Below are positions 1 to 6,903 of a stretch of DNA of 8,057 nucleotides, piece after piece. The stretch spans positions 1 to 8,057 of the forward strand of contig CAKSHV010000055.1 of NCBI GenBank assembly GCA_934457515.1, in the 5' to 3' direction. Made by a program: the position numbers and the translations under genes. The stretch comes from an uncultured Clostridia bacterium (GTDB lineage Bacteria > Bacillota > Clostridia > RGIG6154). Under the pieces are notes generated by a model. That model was given only the letters and a program-made list of their open reading frames with translations, ran no database searches and had not been told where the DNA came from. The number at the start of each line of letters is the position of its first letter. Position 1 is the first letter of the stretch.

Positions 1-270
1 GTGCTGGTCGGTCCGAAAGGAAGCATTTATTTAAAAGAAGGCGTGATTATCGCCAACCGCCACATTCATTTAACGCCGGCTTATGCGGCAAAGCACAACA
101 TAAAAGATAACGACCGTGTGGACGTTTTGGTTGAGGGCATTAAGCCGACCAAGTTTTATGATGTGCAGGTGCGCGTGCGCGACGATTTTAACGTTGAAAT
201 GCATATCGACACGGACGACGCCAATTCCGCAGGTTTAAAAAACGGCGACGCGGTTAAAATTTTAAAATAG
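1..270 (+). CDS. pduL: Phosphate propanoyltransferase (PduL type), C-terminal part
   Basis: PduL-type phosphotransacylases interconvert acyl-CoA and acyl-phosphate (propionyl or acetyl). They are unrelated in fold to Pta and are often found in bacterial microcompartments. The 89 visible residues match the C-terminal half of the family, whose full length is about 200 aa or more. Visible motifs are GPKGSIYLKEGVI, then RHIHLTP (His21 and His23), then EMHIDTDDANSAGL (His68). The paired His and the later MH are the conserved histidines associated with the zinc site in this family. The frame is open from base 1, and the GTG there is probably an internal Val codon rather than the start, so the gene is truncated by the window edge. 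It ends TAG, and a deoR-type gene begins 29 nt later on the same strand, so the two are probably cotranscribed. An N-terminal encapsulation peptide cannot be assessed because that end is missing. Confidence 0.88.
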   Translation: MLVGPKGSIYLKEGVIIANRHIHLTPAYAAKHNIKDNDRVDVLVEGIKPTKFYDVQVRVRDDFNVEMHIDTDDANSAGLKNGDAVKILK

Positions 271-299
271 AAAACCTTTAAAGGTGGGATGAATAAAGC

Positions 300-1061
300 A
301 TGTTTGCAGTAGAACGTCAGAAAAAAATATTGGAAGATTTAAAAGAAAACGGCGCGGTTTGGGTAAGCAAGCTAAGCCAGGAGCTGTCGGTTACCGAGGA
401 AACGGTTCGCCGCGATTTGGAAAAGCTCGAGGCAAAAGAACTGCTTGTCCGCACGCACGGCGGTGCAATTCCGCTTAACGAGGGAAAATTAGAGCTGTCC
501 CTTGAAAAAAGAAAGCACACCAACACAGACGTTAAAGCGCGCCTTGCCAAAGAGGCGGCAAAATACATCGTCCCGGGTGACACTGTCTTTTTAGACGCCT
601 CCACCACCACGTTTTACCTTTCCAAGGAATTAAAATCCATGCGCAATGTCACGGTTATCACCAACTCCATTCGCATTATCCGCGAGCTTGGCGACGCGGA
701 AGGTTTAAAGGTCGTATCGGTGGGCGGATTTGTTTCAAGCAACCAATCGTTTGTGGGCAACCTTGCCGAGCAGAACATAACGCACTACTTTTTTGCGGAT
801 AAACTGTTTTTCAGCAGCCGCGGAATCACGCAGAACGGCGGCATTTTGGAAAGCAACGAGCAGGAATGTGCGATTAAGCAAAAAATGCTGAAAAACGCAA
901 CCGAGAAATTTTATCTGTGCGATGCATCAAAAATCGGCAGAATCGGCTTTGCAAAGCTCGCACAATTGAACGAAATTAACCACATCATCACCGAAAACGG
1001 CTTAGACGAAAGCTGGGACGACCTCTGTGCCGAAAACCAGATTACACTCACCAAAATATAA
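300..1061 (+). CDS. DeoR-family transcriptional regulator
   Basis: This is a cytosolic DNA-binding repressor of the DeoR/GlpR family, 253 aa, the usual family length. The N-terminal helix-turn-helix spans about residues 5-57. It shows the typical RQKKILEDL opening, a recognition region VTEETVRRDLEKLE (31-44) and the signature RTHGGA (51-56). The C-terminal effector domain, which usually binds a phosphorylated sugar in this family, shows FLDASTTT (97-104), TNS (121-123), VGG (141-143) and the terminal signature CDASKIG (207-213). The ATG at 300 is preceded by AAGGTGGG at 281-288, 11 nt away, which supports this start. The gene follows pduL by 29 nt, so it probably regulates the operon to its left and senses a sugar phosphate from that pathway. 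It is less likely to control the - strand operon, which has its own divergent AraC regulator. The ligand cannot be read from the sequence. Confidence 0.93.
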   Translation: MFAVERQKKILEDLKENGAVWVSKLSQELSVTEETVRRDLEKLEAKELLVRTHGGAIPLNEGKLELSLEKRKHTNTDVKARLAKEAAKYIVPGDTVFLDASTTTFYLSKELKSMRNVTVITNSIRIIRELGDAEGLKVVSVGGFVSSNQSFVGNLAEQNITHYFFADKLFFSSRGITQNGGILESNEQECAIKQKMLKNATEKFYLCDASKIGRIGFAKLAQLNEINHIITENGLDESWDDLCAENQITLTKI

Positions 1062-1120
1062 TGCAGAAGGCTTCATTCCTGACCTTTTGCGTTATTTTCC
1101 TTTTGTACACTCATAATGAA

Positions 1121-1152
1121 GAAGAACGCACCGCTAACGCGGTGCGTTCTTC
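1121..1152. terminator. Bidirectional hairpin terminator between convergent operons
   Basis: There is a perfect 14-bp inverted repeat: GAAGAACGCACCGC (1121-1134), loop TAAC, GCGGTGCGTTCTTC (1139-1152). It lies 59 nt after the DeoR stop and 137 nt past the last gene of the opposing operon. The base of the stem is A/G-rich on one side and U/C-rich on the other. The + strand RNA continues CUUU and the - strand RNA continues UUCAUUAU, so the U-tracts are modest in both directions. Its position between converging transcripts fits a shared terminator. Confidence 0.7.
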
Positions 1153-1238
1153 CTTTACGTATGCCGGCTTTATCAACACGCTCAAAAGGCTCGCATTCTC
1201 TTTGAAAGCAGAGGAAATCCCCTTAAACGCCCTTTCTT

Positions 1239-1262
1239 TGTCGAAAAACATATTTTCCGACA
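1239..1262 (-). other. Hairpin in the 3' region of the - strand operon
   Basis: On the - strand, TGTCGGAAAA, loop TATG and TTTTTCGACA form a 10-bp stem with one G·U pair. The + strand version would have an A·C mismatch at that position, so the fold favours the - strand RNA. It begins 26 nt past the stop codon of the hydroxyacid dehydrogenase. No U-tract follows it. It may protect the 3' end of the message or may be chance. The rest of 1153-1288 shows nothing I recognise. Confidence 0.35.
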
Positions 1263-1288
1263 GACTAAAGCACGCTTCCGTACGCCTT

Positions 1289-2281
1289 TTAAGCCATCGT
1301 CCTTAACATTTCGAGGGACACGCCGTATTTAAGCGGCTTGCCGATTAAATAGCTTTCCGCCTCGTGCAGCATGTACTCTCCCATACGCATGCACTCGTCG
1401 CCCGAACTGCCTGCAATATGCGGCGTTAAGAAAACGTTCGGCAGCGTGTAAAATGCACTGCCCTCTTCGGGCGGTTCGGGCCATGTAACGTCTAAAACGG
1501 CGGTTCTGTTCGGCTTGTCTTTCAGCGCCGAAATCAAATCCGCCTCCACAACCTGCGCACCCCGCCCGGTGTTGATAAATGTGGCATTGTCCTTCATTCT
1601 GTCAAACAAATCTTTGTTTAAAATGCCTTTCGTTTCGGGCAGATTTGCACAGTGGTTGGATATGGTCTGGCACGTTTCAAACAGTTCCTCTAAGGAAATA
1701 AGCGTAACGCCCAGCCGCTCCGCCTTCTCTTTGCCTGCAAAAGGGTCATACGCAAAAACATTTAATTTAAAATCTTTTAAACGCTCGGCAACGCCCGCGC
1801 CGATTGCGCCCAAACCGATTAAGCCCACATTTGTGTTGAAATTCCCCGAAAATGTCTGGAAAAGCGTTCTCGAGCCCTCTCTGCCCTCTCTTGAATCGCA
1901 CTGTTTCGATACCTGATAAAACCCTTTGTTGGCAAGCAAAATCTGTGCCAAAGTGTATTCAATCACCGGCACGCTGTTTGCCATCCACGCGCTGACCACC
2001 TGAATCCCCCGCGCCAAAAACGGACGGGCAAACGCCTGCACCGACCCCGCACCGTAAAACACAATTTTAAGGTTCGGAAAATAGGCTGCAATCTCCTTTT
2101 CGGTATACGTCGGCATGCCCCATGTGGAAAAAATGCACTCCACATCGGAGAGTTTTCCCGATTCGCTTACAGTGTACACACCATCGTGAAAAGAAAACAG
2201 TACCTTTAATTTTGTCTGCGCCTCGGCACTGTACACCCTGTCAATCTGAATTTTGTTATTAGTTAAAAATGCTGCCCGCAT
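1289..2281 (-). CDS. D-isomer-specific 2-hydroxyacid dehydrogenase
   Basis: This is a cytosolic NAD(P)-dependent oxidoreductase of the D-2-hydroxyacid dehydrogenase family. Members interconvert 2-keto acids and D-2-hydroxy acids. Length is 330 aa, normal for the family. The Rossmann motif GLGAIG is at 156-161, followed by an acidic residue in YDPF (Asp179), which favours NAD over NADP. The three catalytic residues are present: Arg240 in NTGRGA, Glu269 in DVTWPEPP, and His288 in TPHIAGS. The N-terminal third (1-110) is the usual split substrate domain and is less conserved, so the substrate cannot be named. The ATG start is preceded by GGGGGA within the end of the upstream gene. The gap to that gene is only 3 nt, so translation is probably coupled. 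It is the last gene of the five-gene operon. Glyoxylate/hydroxypyruvate reductase and phosphoglycerate dehydrogenase are related alternatives, but no ACT domain is present. Confidence 0.92.
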   Translation of the reverse strand: MRAAFLTNNKIQIDRVYSAEAQTKLKVLFSFHDGVYTVSESGKLSDVECIFSTWGMPTYTEKEIAAYFPNLKIVFYGAGSVQAFARPFLARGIQVVSAWMANSVPVIEYTLAQILLANKGFYQVSKQCDSREGREGSRTLFQTFSGNFNTNVGLIGLGAIGAGVAERLKDFKLNVFAYDPFAGKEKAERLGVTLISLEELFETCQTISNHCANLPETKGILNKDLFDRMKDNATFINTGRGAQVVEADLISALKDKPNRTAVLDVTWPEPPEEGSAFYTLPNVFLTPHIAGSSGDECMRMGEYMLHEAESYLIGKPLKYGVSLEMLRTMA

Positions 2282-2284
2282 CGC

Positions 2285-3040
2285 TCATTCCCCCACACTT
2301 TTTAAAATTGAATACAGCGTTTCCGCCTCACGCGGCAAAATTTCAATATCGTCATTGGGCACAAATTCAAGCAGCTTTACAGTCGGCTTGTCCGAAAACG
2401 CGGCAATGTATGCTTTAAGCTCGTCTGCGCCATCGGCAAGCGGCAGCCGAACCGTTCCCTTTTCACCCCAGTAAAACAGGTGCAAAATGTCAACATATTC
2501 TTTCACCTTTTCAATTGCCGCAAGATTTTGTTCTTTTGACAGACGGTAATCCGGCTGCCAATACAGCCCGACATTCGGCTCGTTTATCTCTTCCATCAGC
2601 CGTTTTGCACTGTCCGCATCATCGGTCAGCGTGTTCGGATGATATTCAAAATCGATTTTTAAGTCGTGTTCCGCTGCCTTTCGGCAAACCGATTTTGCCT
2701 CTGCCACCCATGCCGCACGCTCGTCCTCTGTTGCCTCCGCGCTGCCCTTTGTGCCCGCCCAAAGGCGCAGAATCTTTGTATGCAGCGCTGCAGCGCCCTT
2801 GATATACGGCTTAATATTTTGATTTTGTCCAAGCCTGTAATATGTGCCGTAGGACGAAACTTCAATTCCTGCCTGCTCTGTCAAACGGCGCACCAGCTCC
2901 GCATGCCTTTCGTTTCCCTCGGGAACGTGCACATCGCTGCCCCACTCCACAAAACTTAAATCTGCCTTTTTCATCTGTTTTACGATTTCTTCCGGACTGT
3001 TTTTCCGAAACGAAACCGAAACCAACCCGCATTTTTCCAT
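2285..3040 (-). CDS. TIM-barrel sugar isomerase/epimerase-like protein
   Basis: This 251-aa protein resembles the xylose isomerase-like TIM-barrel superfamily (AP endonuclease 2 / IolE / sugar epimerase group). Evidence is the regularly spaced strand-end motifs: FVEWGSD (30-36), SYGTYYRLG (63-71), ILRLWAG (90-96), KIDFEYHP (128-135), GLYWQPDY (158-165), ILHLFYW (185-191) and KLLEFVP (222-228). In the family, metal and substrate residues sit at these positions. Glu132, His187 and Glu225 look like three of the four usual metal ligands, while the usual Asp/Asn position reads Gln162 with Asp164 nearby. Such enzymes isomerise or epimerise keto sugars or dehydrate inosose-like substrates; the exact reaction is not readable. 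AGAGGGG with 5-nt spacing precedes the ATG. The upstream flavoprotein stop is 2 nt away, so coupling is strong. It provides the only non-redox step in the operon. Confidence 0.82.
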   Translation of the reverse strand: MEKCGLVSVSFRKNSPEEIVKQMKKADLSFVEWGSDVHVPEGNERHAELVRRLTEQAGIEVSSYGTYYRLGQNQNIKPYIKGAAALHTKILRLWAGTKGSAEATEDERAAWVAEAKSVCRKAAEHDLKIDFEYHPNTLTDDADSAKRLMEEINEPNVGLYWQPDYRLSKEQNLAAIEKVKEYVDILHLFYWGEKGTVRLPLADGADELKAYIAAFSDKPTVKLLEFVPNDDIEILPREAETLYSILKSVGE

Positions 3041-3042
3041 AT

Positions 3043-4830
3043 TTACCCCTCTTTTCGGTTGTAAATTGTTTCAAACCAAACTTCGCTTTCGGGAATCGGC
3101 TCGGGCATTTTTGTATGCGCCTTACCCCCCTCGGTTACAATCATTTTGCCGCTTTCATCGATTCTCGTGCAGCCGACCAAAGCCGCGCTGCCCCGCGCGC
3201 CGATTTCAACGCACCACAAATGCATGGCGCAAAGCACTTCGCGCATGGTCAGCAAAAGATCTCTGTATTTTAAATATTTCGTAATTTGGCTTTCCGCAAC
3301 GCTTATTTTCTCGCTTAAAAGTGCTTGAACCTCTTGTTCCATCCGGCAAATTTCATCTAAATTGCGCGAAAACGCCGCATAATCGCTCATTTTCTGCTGC
3401 AAAGCAGCCTGCCGTTTTAAAAATTCGGTATTTTCTATTTCGCAAATATCAATTTCGGCAATCGCACGGCTTGCCTCATCTGTCAAATCGCACACATTTT
3501 CGCGCTTTGTTTTTGCAATGTGCTCGGAAGCGCGCATAGAGCTGACCTGGGTAGAATTTAAGGCAGACCCGCCGGGACGGTACACGCCGAAAACGCCCGC
3601 CGCTTCGCCGCAAATATAAAGCCCTGAAATATCACTCTGATAGTCCTTATCCACCCGCACGCCGCCGTTTTGATGCTGTACACACACTGCAACACGCAGC
3701 ATGTCCTTTTCCAAATCAATGCCGTGGTCAAGATACAGCCGATATGCCTTTTCGTTCATGGCACGAAGGCGCTTTATGGGTGTTTCCTGCAGCGCAGCGG
3801 AATTCTTAAGATAAGTATACGCCTCTTCGGGCAGACTGTCAATCGAAAAGCCCTTCGGATTGTGCATAAAATCCATATACACCTTCCTGCCCTTTAAAAT
3901 CTCGGCGTGCACCAGCATGTCCACTTTAGACGACGCGTCAATTTTTCTGCTGTCAAACGGCCACTGATACCCTTTTCGGAATGTATACAGCAAAACTTCG
4001 TCATTTGAAAGCCCGTCATATAAAAACTCGCGCTCTGTGCCGCCTTTATCAACCGAAATATAGCGCGGCAAAACCTGCTGATAGGTGCCCGAAACATTCC
4101 ACCTGAAATCGACCGACGCCAAACCGTACTGCCATTCGGGTAGGTTCACCGATTTTGCGCCTATCTCATATGCCATGCCGCTCATGCCCGTTTGTGAAAG
4201 CGGAAAAACCGACTCTTTGTAAAGTGCCGCACTGCCGCCCGTTGCCAAAATAATGCTCGGCGTTTCAATCAGCGCAAACGCGTTTTCCACACGGTTATAG
4301 CCAAGCGCCCCGCAAATTCCCTTTTCATTTTTAAAAACTTTAAACACCGTTGTGTTGTCTAAAATTTTAACGTTTTTGCTCAAGACTGATTTTTCCAGCG
4401 CCTCGGTCATATATTTTGAAGTCAGCGGGCCGACAGAGGTCGCGCGCTTGGTGTCGTCATGGTCGGTCTGATACCCCACATATTCGCCGAACTCGTTTTT
4501 CGGAAACGGCACGCCCAGCCGGCAAAGCTTAAAAAAGCAAGGCAAGGAATTGGCACTCTCCGCAAGCGCCAGCGCGCCGGACATCGCCCCGCCCGCAACA
4601 TAGCTCTCCGCCATTTTGCCCACACCGTCTACGGAGTCGTGCGTAAGCGACAGCTTGTAATACGTCTGCTTATCGCTCCCGGTATTGCGCGAAGTGCCCA
4701 TGTTCATGCCCTCGGTCGCAAGGATTACGTCGGTCAGCCCCAAATCAAAAAGGGTGTCCGCTGCGTTCAGTCCCGCACAGCCCGAGCCGATTACCAGCGC
4801 CCGCGTTTTGTATTTTATCATTTTTTCCAT
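3043..4830 (-). CDS. Fumarate reductase/succinate dehydrogenase-like FAD flavoprotein
   Basis: This is a 595-aa FAD-dependent oxidoreductase of the FrdA/SdhA/L-aspartate oxidase superfamily. The ADP-binding motif GSGCAG is at 15-20 (VIGSGCAGLNAA), followed by a GTSRNTGSDKQTYYK segment (45-59) where the family contacts FAD. The second FAD strand is ILATGGSA (194-201). HQNGGV (386-391) occupies the place of the family's substrate-binding H-x-x-GG. LYICGEA (404-410) and RPGGSALNST (418-427) match the GE...RLGGNSL signature, so His386 and Arg418 may bind a carboxylate or keto substrate. A helical C-terminal domain (about 455-550) follows. There is no Tat or Sec signal, no haem CxxCH and no FMN-linked domain, so it should be cytosolic with electrons passed to or from an unseen partner. 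GTAGGTG, overlapping the upstream stop, supports the ATG at 4830 over the Met at residue 4. It probably reduces or forms a C=C bond in the pathway intermediate. Confidence 0.87.
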   Translation of the reverse strand: MEKMIKYKTRALVIGSGCAGLNAADTLFDLGLTDVILATEGMNMGTSRNTGSDKQTYYKLSLTHDSVDGVGKMAESYVAGGAMSGALALAESANSLPCFFKLCRLGVPFPKNEFGEYVGYQTDHDDTKRATSVGPLTSKYMTEALEKSVLSKNVKILDNTTVFKVFKNEKGICGALGYNRVENAFALIETPSIILATGGSAALYKESVFPLSQTGMSGMAYEIGAKSVNLPEWQYGLASVDFRWNVSGTYQQVLPRYISVDKGGTEREFLYDGLSNDEVLLYTFRKGYQWPFDSRKIDASSKVDMLVHAEILKGRKVYMDFMHNPKGFSIDSLPEEAYTYLKNSAALQETPIKRLRAMNEKAYRLYLDHGIDLEKDMLRVAVCVQHQNGGVRVDKDYQSDISGLYICGEAAGVFGVYRPGGSALNSTQVSSMRASEHIAKTKRENVCDLTDEASRAIAEIDICEIENTEFLKRQAALQQKMSDYAAFSRNLDEICRMEQEVQALLSEKISVAESQITKYLKYRDLLLTMREVLCAMHLWCVEIGARGSAALVGCTRIDESGKMIVTEGGKAHTKMPEPIPESEVWFETIYNRKEG

Positions 4831-4838
4831 ATCGGCAC

Positions 4839-5567
4839 CTACAATCTTTGAATGTGGAAACCGCCGTCAACATCAATCGACTGTCCGGTTACATAAGGAA
4901 GCGCCCCCGAACACAGCGCAAAAACACCCGCAGCAATGTCCTGCGGTTCACCCCATCGCGCAACGGGCAGCAGCCCGCCCGCAATTAAATCATCATATTT
5001 CTGCTTGACGGTTGCAGTCATGCCCGTGCGGATAATGCCGGGACGGATTTCGTTTACCATAATGCCCTCACCCGCCAAACGGTCGGCAAACAGCTTTGTA
5101 ATCATGCTCACGCCCGCCTTGGAAATGCAGTACTCCCCGCGGTTCGTAGATGTTGCATACGCTGAAAGCGAAGAGATGTTTACGATATAGCGAAGCCCCT
5201 CGTTTTTGTGCGCAATCATGTGATTTGCCGCCGCCTGCGTTAAGAAAAATGTGCCCTTGGTGTTAATATCGGTCACAAATTCGTAGCTCTCCTCCGTCAT
5301 GGTCAAAAGGTCGGCACGCACTTTCGGCGCAACCCCCGCAACATTCACCAAAACGTCAATCACACCTGTCTTTTCCGCACCCGCAGCAATTAACTTTTCG
5401 CGGTCCGAGGCGCAAGACAAATCGCCTTTCATATACGTATAGTTTTCTGCCGCGTCATCGGTATCAAAAACGTCCATACCCGTCACATAAAACCCTGCAT
5501 CAAGCAGCTTTTCTTTCACGGCCTTGCCAATGCCGCCCCGAACACCTGTTACAATCGCACTTTTCAT
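4839..5567 (-). CDS. Short-chain dehydrogenase/reductase (SDR, FabG-like)
   Basis: This is a classical SDR of 242 aa that would oxidise an alcohol or reduce a ketone with a nicotinamide cofactor in the cytosol. It has the glycine-rich motif TGVRGGIG (7-14), NVAG (75-78), Asn102 (INTKG), the catalytic Ser133 (NISSLSA) and the YxxxK pair Tyr146/Lys150. The C-terminal GQSIDVDGGF is typical of the family. Asp32 at the end of the second strand (GMDVF) predicts NAD(H) preference, unlike true FabG of fatty acid synthesis, which uses NADPH. The gene sits among catabolic oxidoreductases with no acyl carrier protein or fab genes, so fatty acid synthesis is unlikely and a sugar/polyol or cyclic alcohol dehydrogenase role is more likely. 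AGGAG lies 9 nt before the ATG. The gap from the upstream gene is 14 nt and the gap to the flavoprotein start is 8 nt. Confidence 0.93.
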   Translation of the reverse strand: MKSAIVTGVRGGIGKAVKEKLLDAGFYVTGMDVFDTDDAAENYTYMKGDLSCASDREKLIAAGAEKTGVIDVLVNVAGVAPKVRADLLTMTEESYEFVTDINTKGTFFLTQAAANHMIAHKNEGLRYIVNISSLSAYATSTNRGEYCISKAGVSMITKLFADRLAGEGIMVNEIRPGIIRTGMTATVKQKYDDLIAGGLLPVARWGEPQDIAAGVFALCSGALPYVTGQSIDVDGGFHIQRL

Positions 5568-5581
5568 TTTAGCCCACTCCT

Positions 5582-6874
5582 TTATTTTTTCATCACATAT
5601 TGTTTATAATACGGCATATACATCTCGCTGTCGCGGATCACACACCCCGCAACCGTCCCCGCGCGCATCAGCTCGCTGCACTTTCCGCACGCAATACAGC
5701 ACTTCTTTTCGTCCATGCCGCCGTTTAAAATGTCCTTTGCAAAGTCGGGATAGGCAAACGCCTGCCTGCCAAACCCTGCAATTTTGCACACGCCCTCTTC
5801 AACAGCGCCTGCAGCAACATTCTCGCCCTCTTTTCCCATATACGAAAAGCCCGAGCCCATAATGGCCATGTCGGGATTCGCTTTCTGCACCGCTTTCACG
5901 CACTTCATCATGCGCTCCACGCCGACAAGAGGTGCCTCGGGCGAAACATACGGTCCGTGATTAAACGGACGGTTCACATGCGGGTTCACATACGGATTGC
6001 CGATGGTAATGTCCAAAAGCGAAAACCCGTATCTTTCTTTTAATATTTTCACAACTTCAAGGGTTTCGGTTAAATCAGGCTCCGTACCGCCGTCTTTCGA
6101 AACGCCGAATCCGTACGGATACGGAAATCCGTCATACGCGTTCATACGGCTCGTTACGATAAAATCTTTACTCGTGTTACTTTTCGCCTGCTCAATTGCA
6201 TGAAAAAACAGACGGGTTCGATTTTCAAAACTGCCGCCGTATGCGCCCTTTCGCTCAAACGCACTCATCAGCTCGTTCATCAAATAGCCGTGGCAGCATT
6301 TAATGTCCACACCGTCAAAGCCTGCTTTTTCCGCCAAATGCGCCGCTTTTCCGTACTTTTCTTCCAAGCTCTTTAAATAATCGTCGCTTGCAATGCGGGA
6401 AGGGTCAATCGGCTTATCCTTTTCAAAAATCGGTTTATTGCAGGCAATAATCGGCTCGGGCACGCCGTTTGGCTTGGAATGCCGTCCCGAATGGGTCGCC
6501 TGCATAATCAAAATCGGGTTCACGCCCGTTTCGCGCACAGCCGTTTCGCGGATAAACTCAATCTCGCGCTTAAAATTATCCAGTGTTTCCTCGGTCAGCA
6601 TAATCTGCCGCGGATTGGCTCTGCCCTCTTGAACAATCGCGGTCGCCTCTGCCCACAAAAGTCCCGCACCGCTTTTGGCAAAGCGCTCATAGCGTCTGTG
6701 CGTCAGCTCGGAAAATGCGCCCTCCGCCGTGCCGTCACACCCCTCCATGGGCTGAATGGCAAGGCGGTTCGCCGCACATTTTCCGGAAAACGAAACTGTT
6801 TCTTTTAAAACATCCGCATTTTCGGAATACGGAATGTTTAAATTTCGGTTTTGAATTTCTTCTTTAATATTCAT
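5582..6874 (-). CDS. NADH:flavin oxidoreductase (Old Yellow Enzyme / dienoyl-CoA reductase type)
   Basis: This is a 430-aa FMN-dependent TIM-barrel reductase, the first gene of the operon. Family features are NRLAIQPMEG (36-45), IMQATHSGRH (123-132), the core DGVDIKCCHGYLMNEL (187-202), YGGSFENRTR (212-221) and the phosphate-binding MGSGFS (339-344). Near the C-terminus, Cys393, Cys396, Cys399 and Cys411 follow C-x2-C-x2-C-x11-C, as in the 4Fe-4S site of 2,4-dienoyl-CoA and trimethylamine dehydrogenase relatives. The protein stops soon after, so the extra FAD/NAD domain of the full-length relatives is absent. Electrons may therefore enter through the cluster from a separate partner. The usual HxxH/HxxN substrate pair reads Lys192-Cys-Cys-His195. 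The likely reaction is reduction, or reverse oxidation, of a C=C bond next to a carbonyl. AAGGAGA with 7-nt spacing fixes the start, and its promoter is visible at 6904-6932. Confidence 0.9.
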   Translation of the reverse strand: MNIKEEIQNRNLNIPYSENADVLKETVSFSGKCAANRLAIQPMEGCDGTAEGAFSELTHRRYERFAKSGAGLLWAEATAIVQEGRANPRQIMLTEETLDNFKREIEFIRETAVRETGVNPILIMQATHSGRHSKPNGVPEPIIACNKPIFEKDKPIDPSRIASDDYLKSLEEKYGKAAHLAEKAGFDGVDIKCCHGYLMNELMSAFERKGAYGGSFENRTRLFFHAIEQAKSNTSKDFIVTSRMNAYDGFPYPYGFGVSKDGGTEPDLTETLEVVKILKERYGFSLLDITIGNPYVNPHVNRPFNHGPYVSPEAPLVGVERMMKCVKAVQKANPDMAIMGSGFSYMGKEGENVAAGAVEEGVCKIAGFGRQAFAYPDFAKDILNGGMDEKKCCIACGKCSELMRAGTVAGCVIRDSEMYMPYYKQYVMKK

Positions 6875-6903
6875 ATTCGTTCTCCTTTTGATTTTCTAAA
6901 GTC

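Noticed and set aside
1111..1251. 46-aa - strand open frame beginning MFFDKERAFKG
   Set aside because: Its ATG lies in the loop of a hairpin, no good ribosome binding site precedes it, and its last part is encoded by the terminator stem. It resembles nothing I recognise.
1061..1306. 81-aa + strand open frame directly after the DeoR gene
   Set aside because: It has no ribosome binding site of its own, runs straight through the perfect 14-bp terminator hairpin, and overlaps the 3' end of the opposing dehydrogenase. No family motif is visible.
2515..3284. Cluster of + strand open frames of 70-143 aa opposite the isomerase and flavoprotein genes
   Set aside because: These are antisense to two intact genes with family motifs, are rich in Pro, Arg and Cys as expected of shadow frames, and lack ribosome binding sites.
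4839..5567. Assignment of the SDR as FabG of fatty acid synthesis
   Set aside because: Asp32 predicts NAD rather than NADPH use, and the gene sits in a catabolic-type redox operon with no fab or acyl carrier genes.
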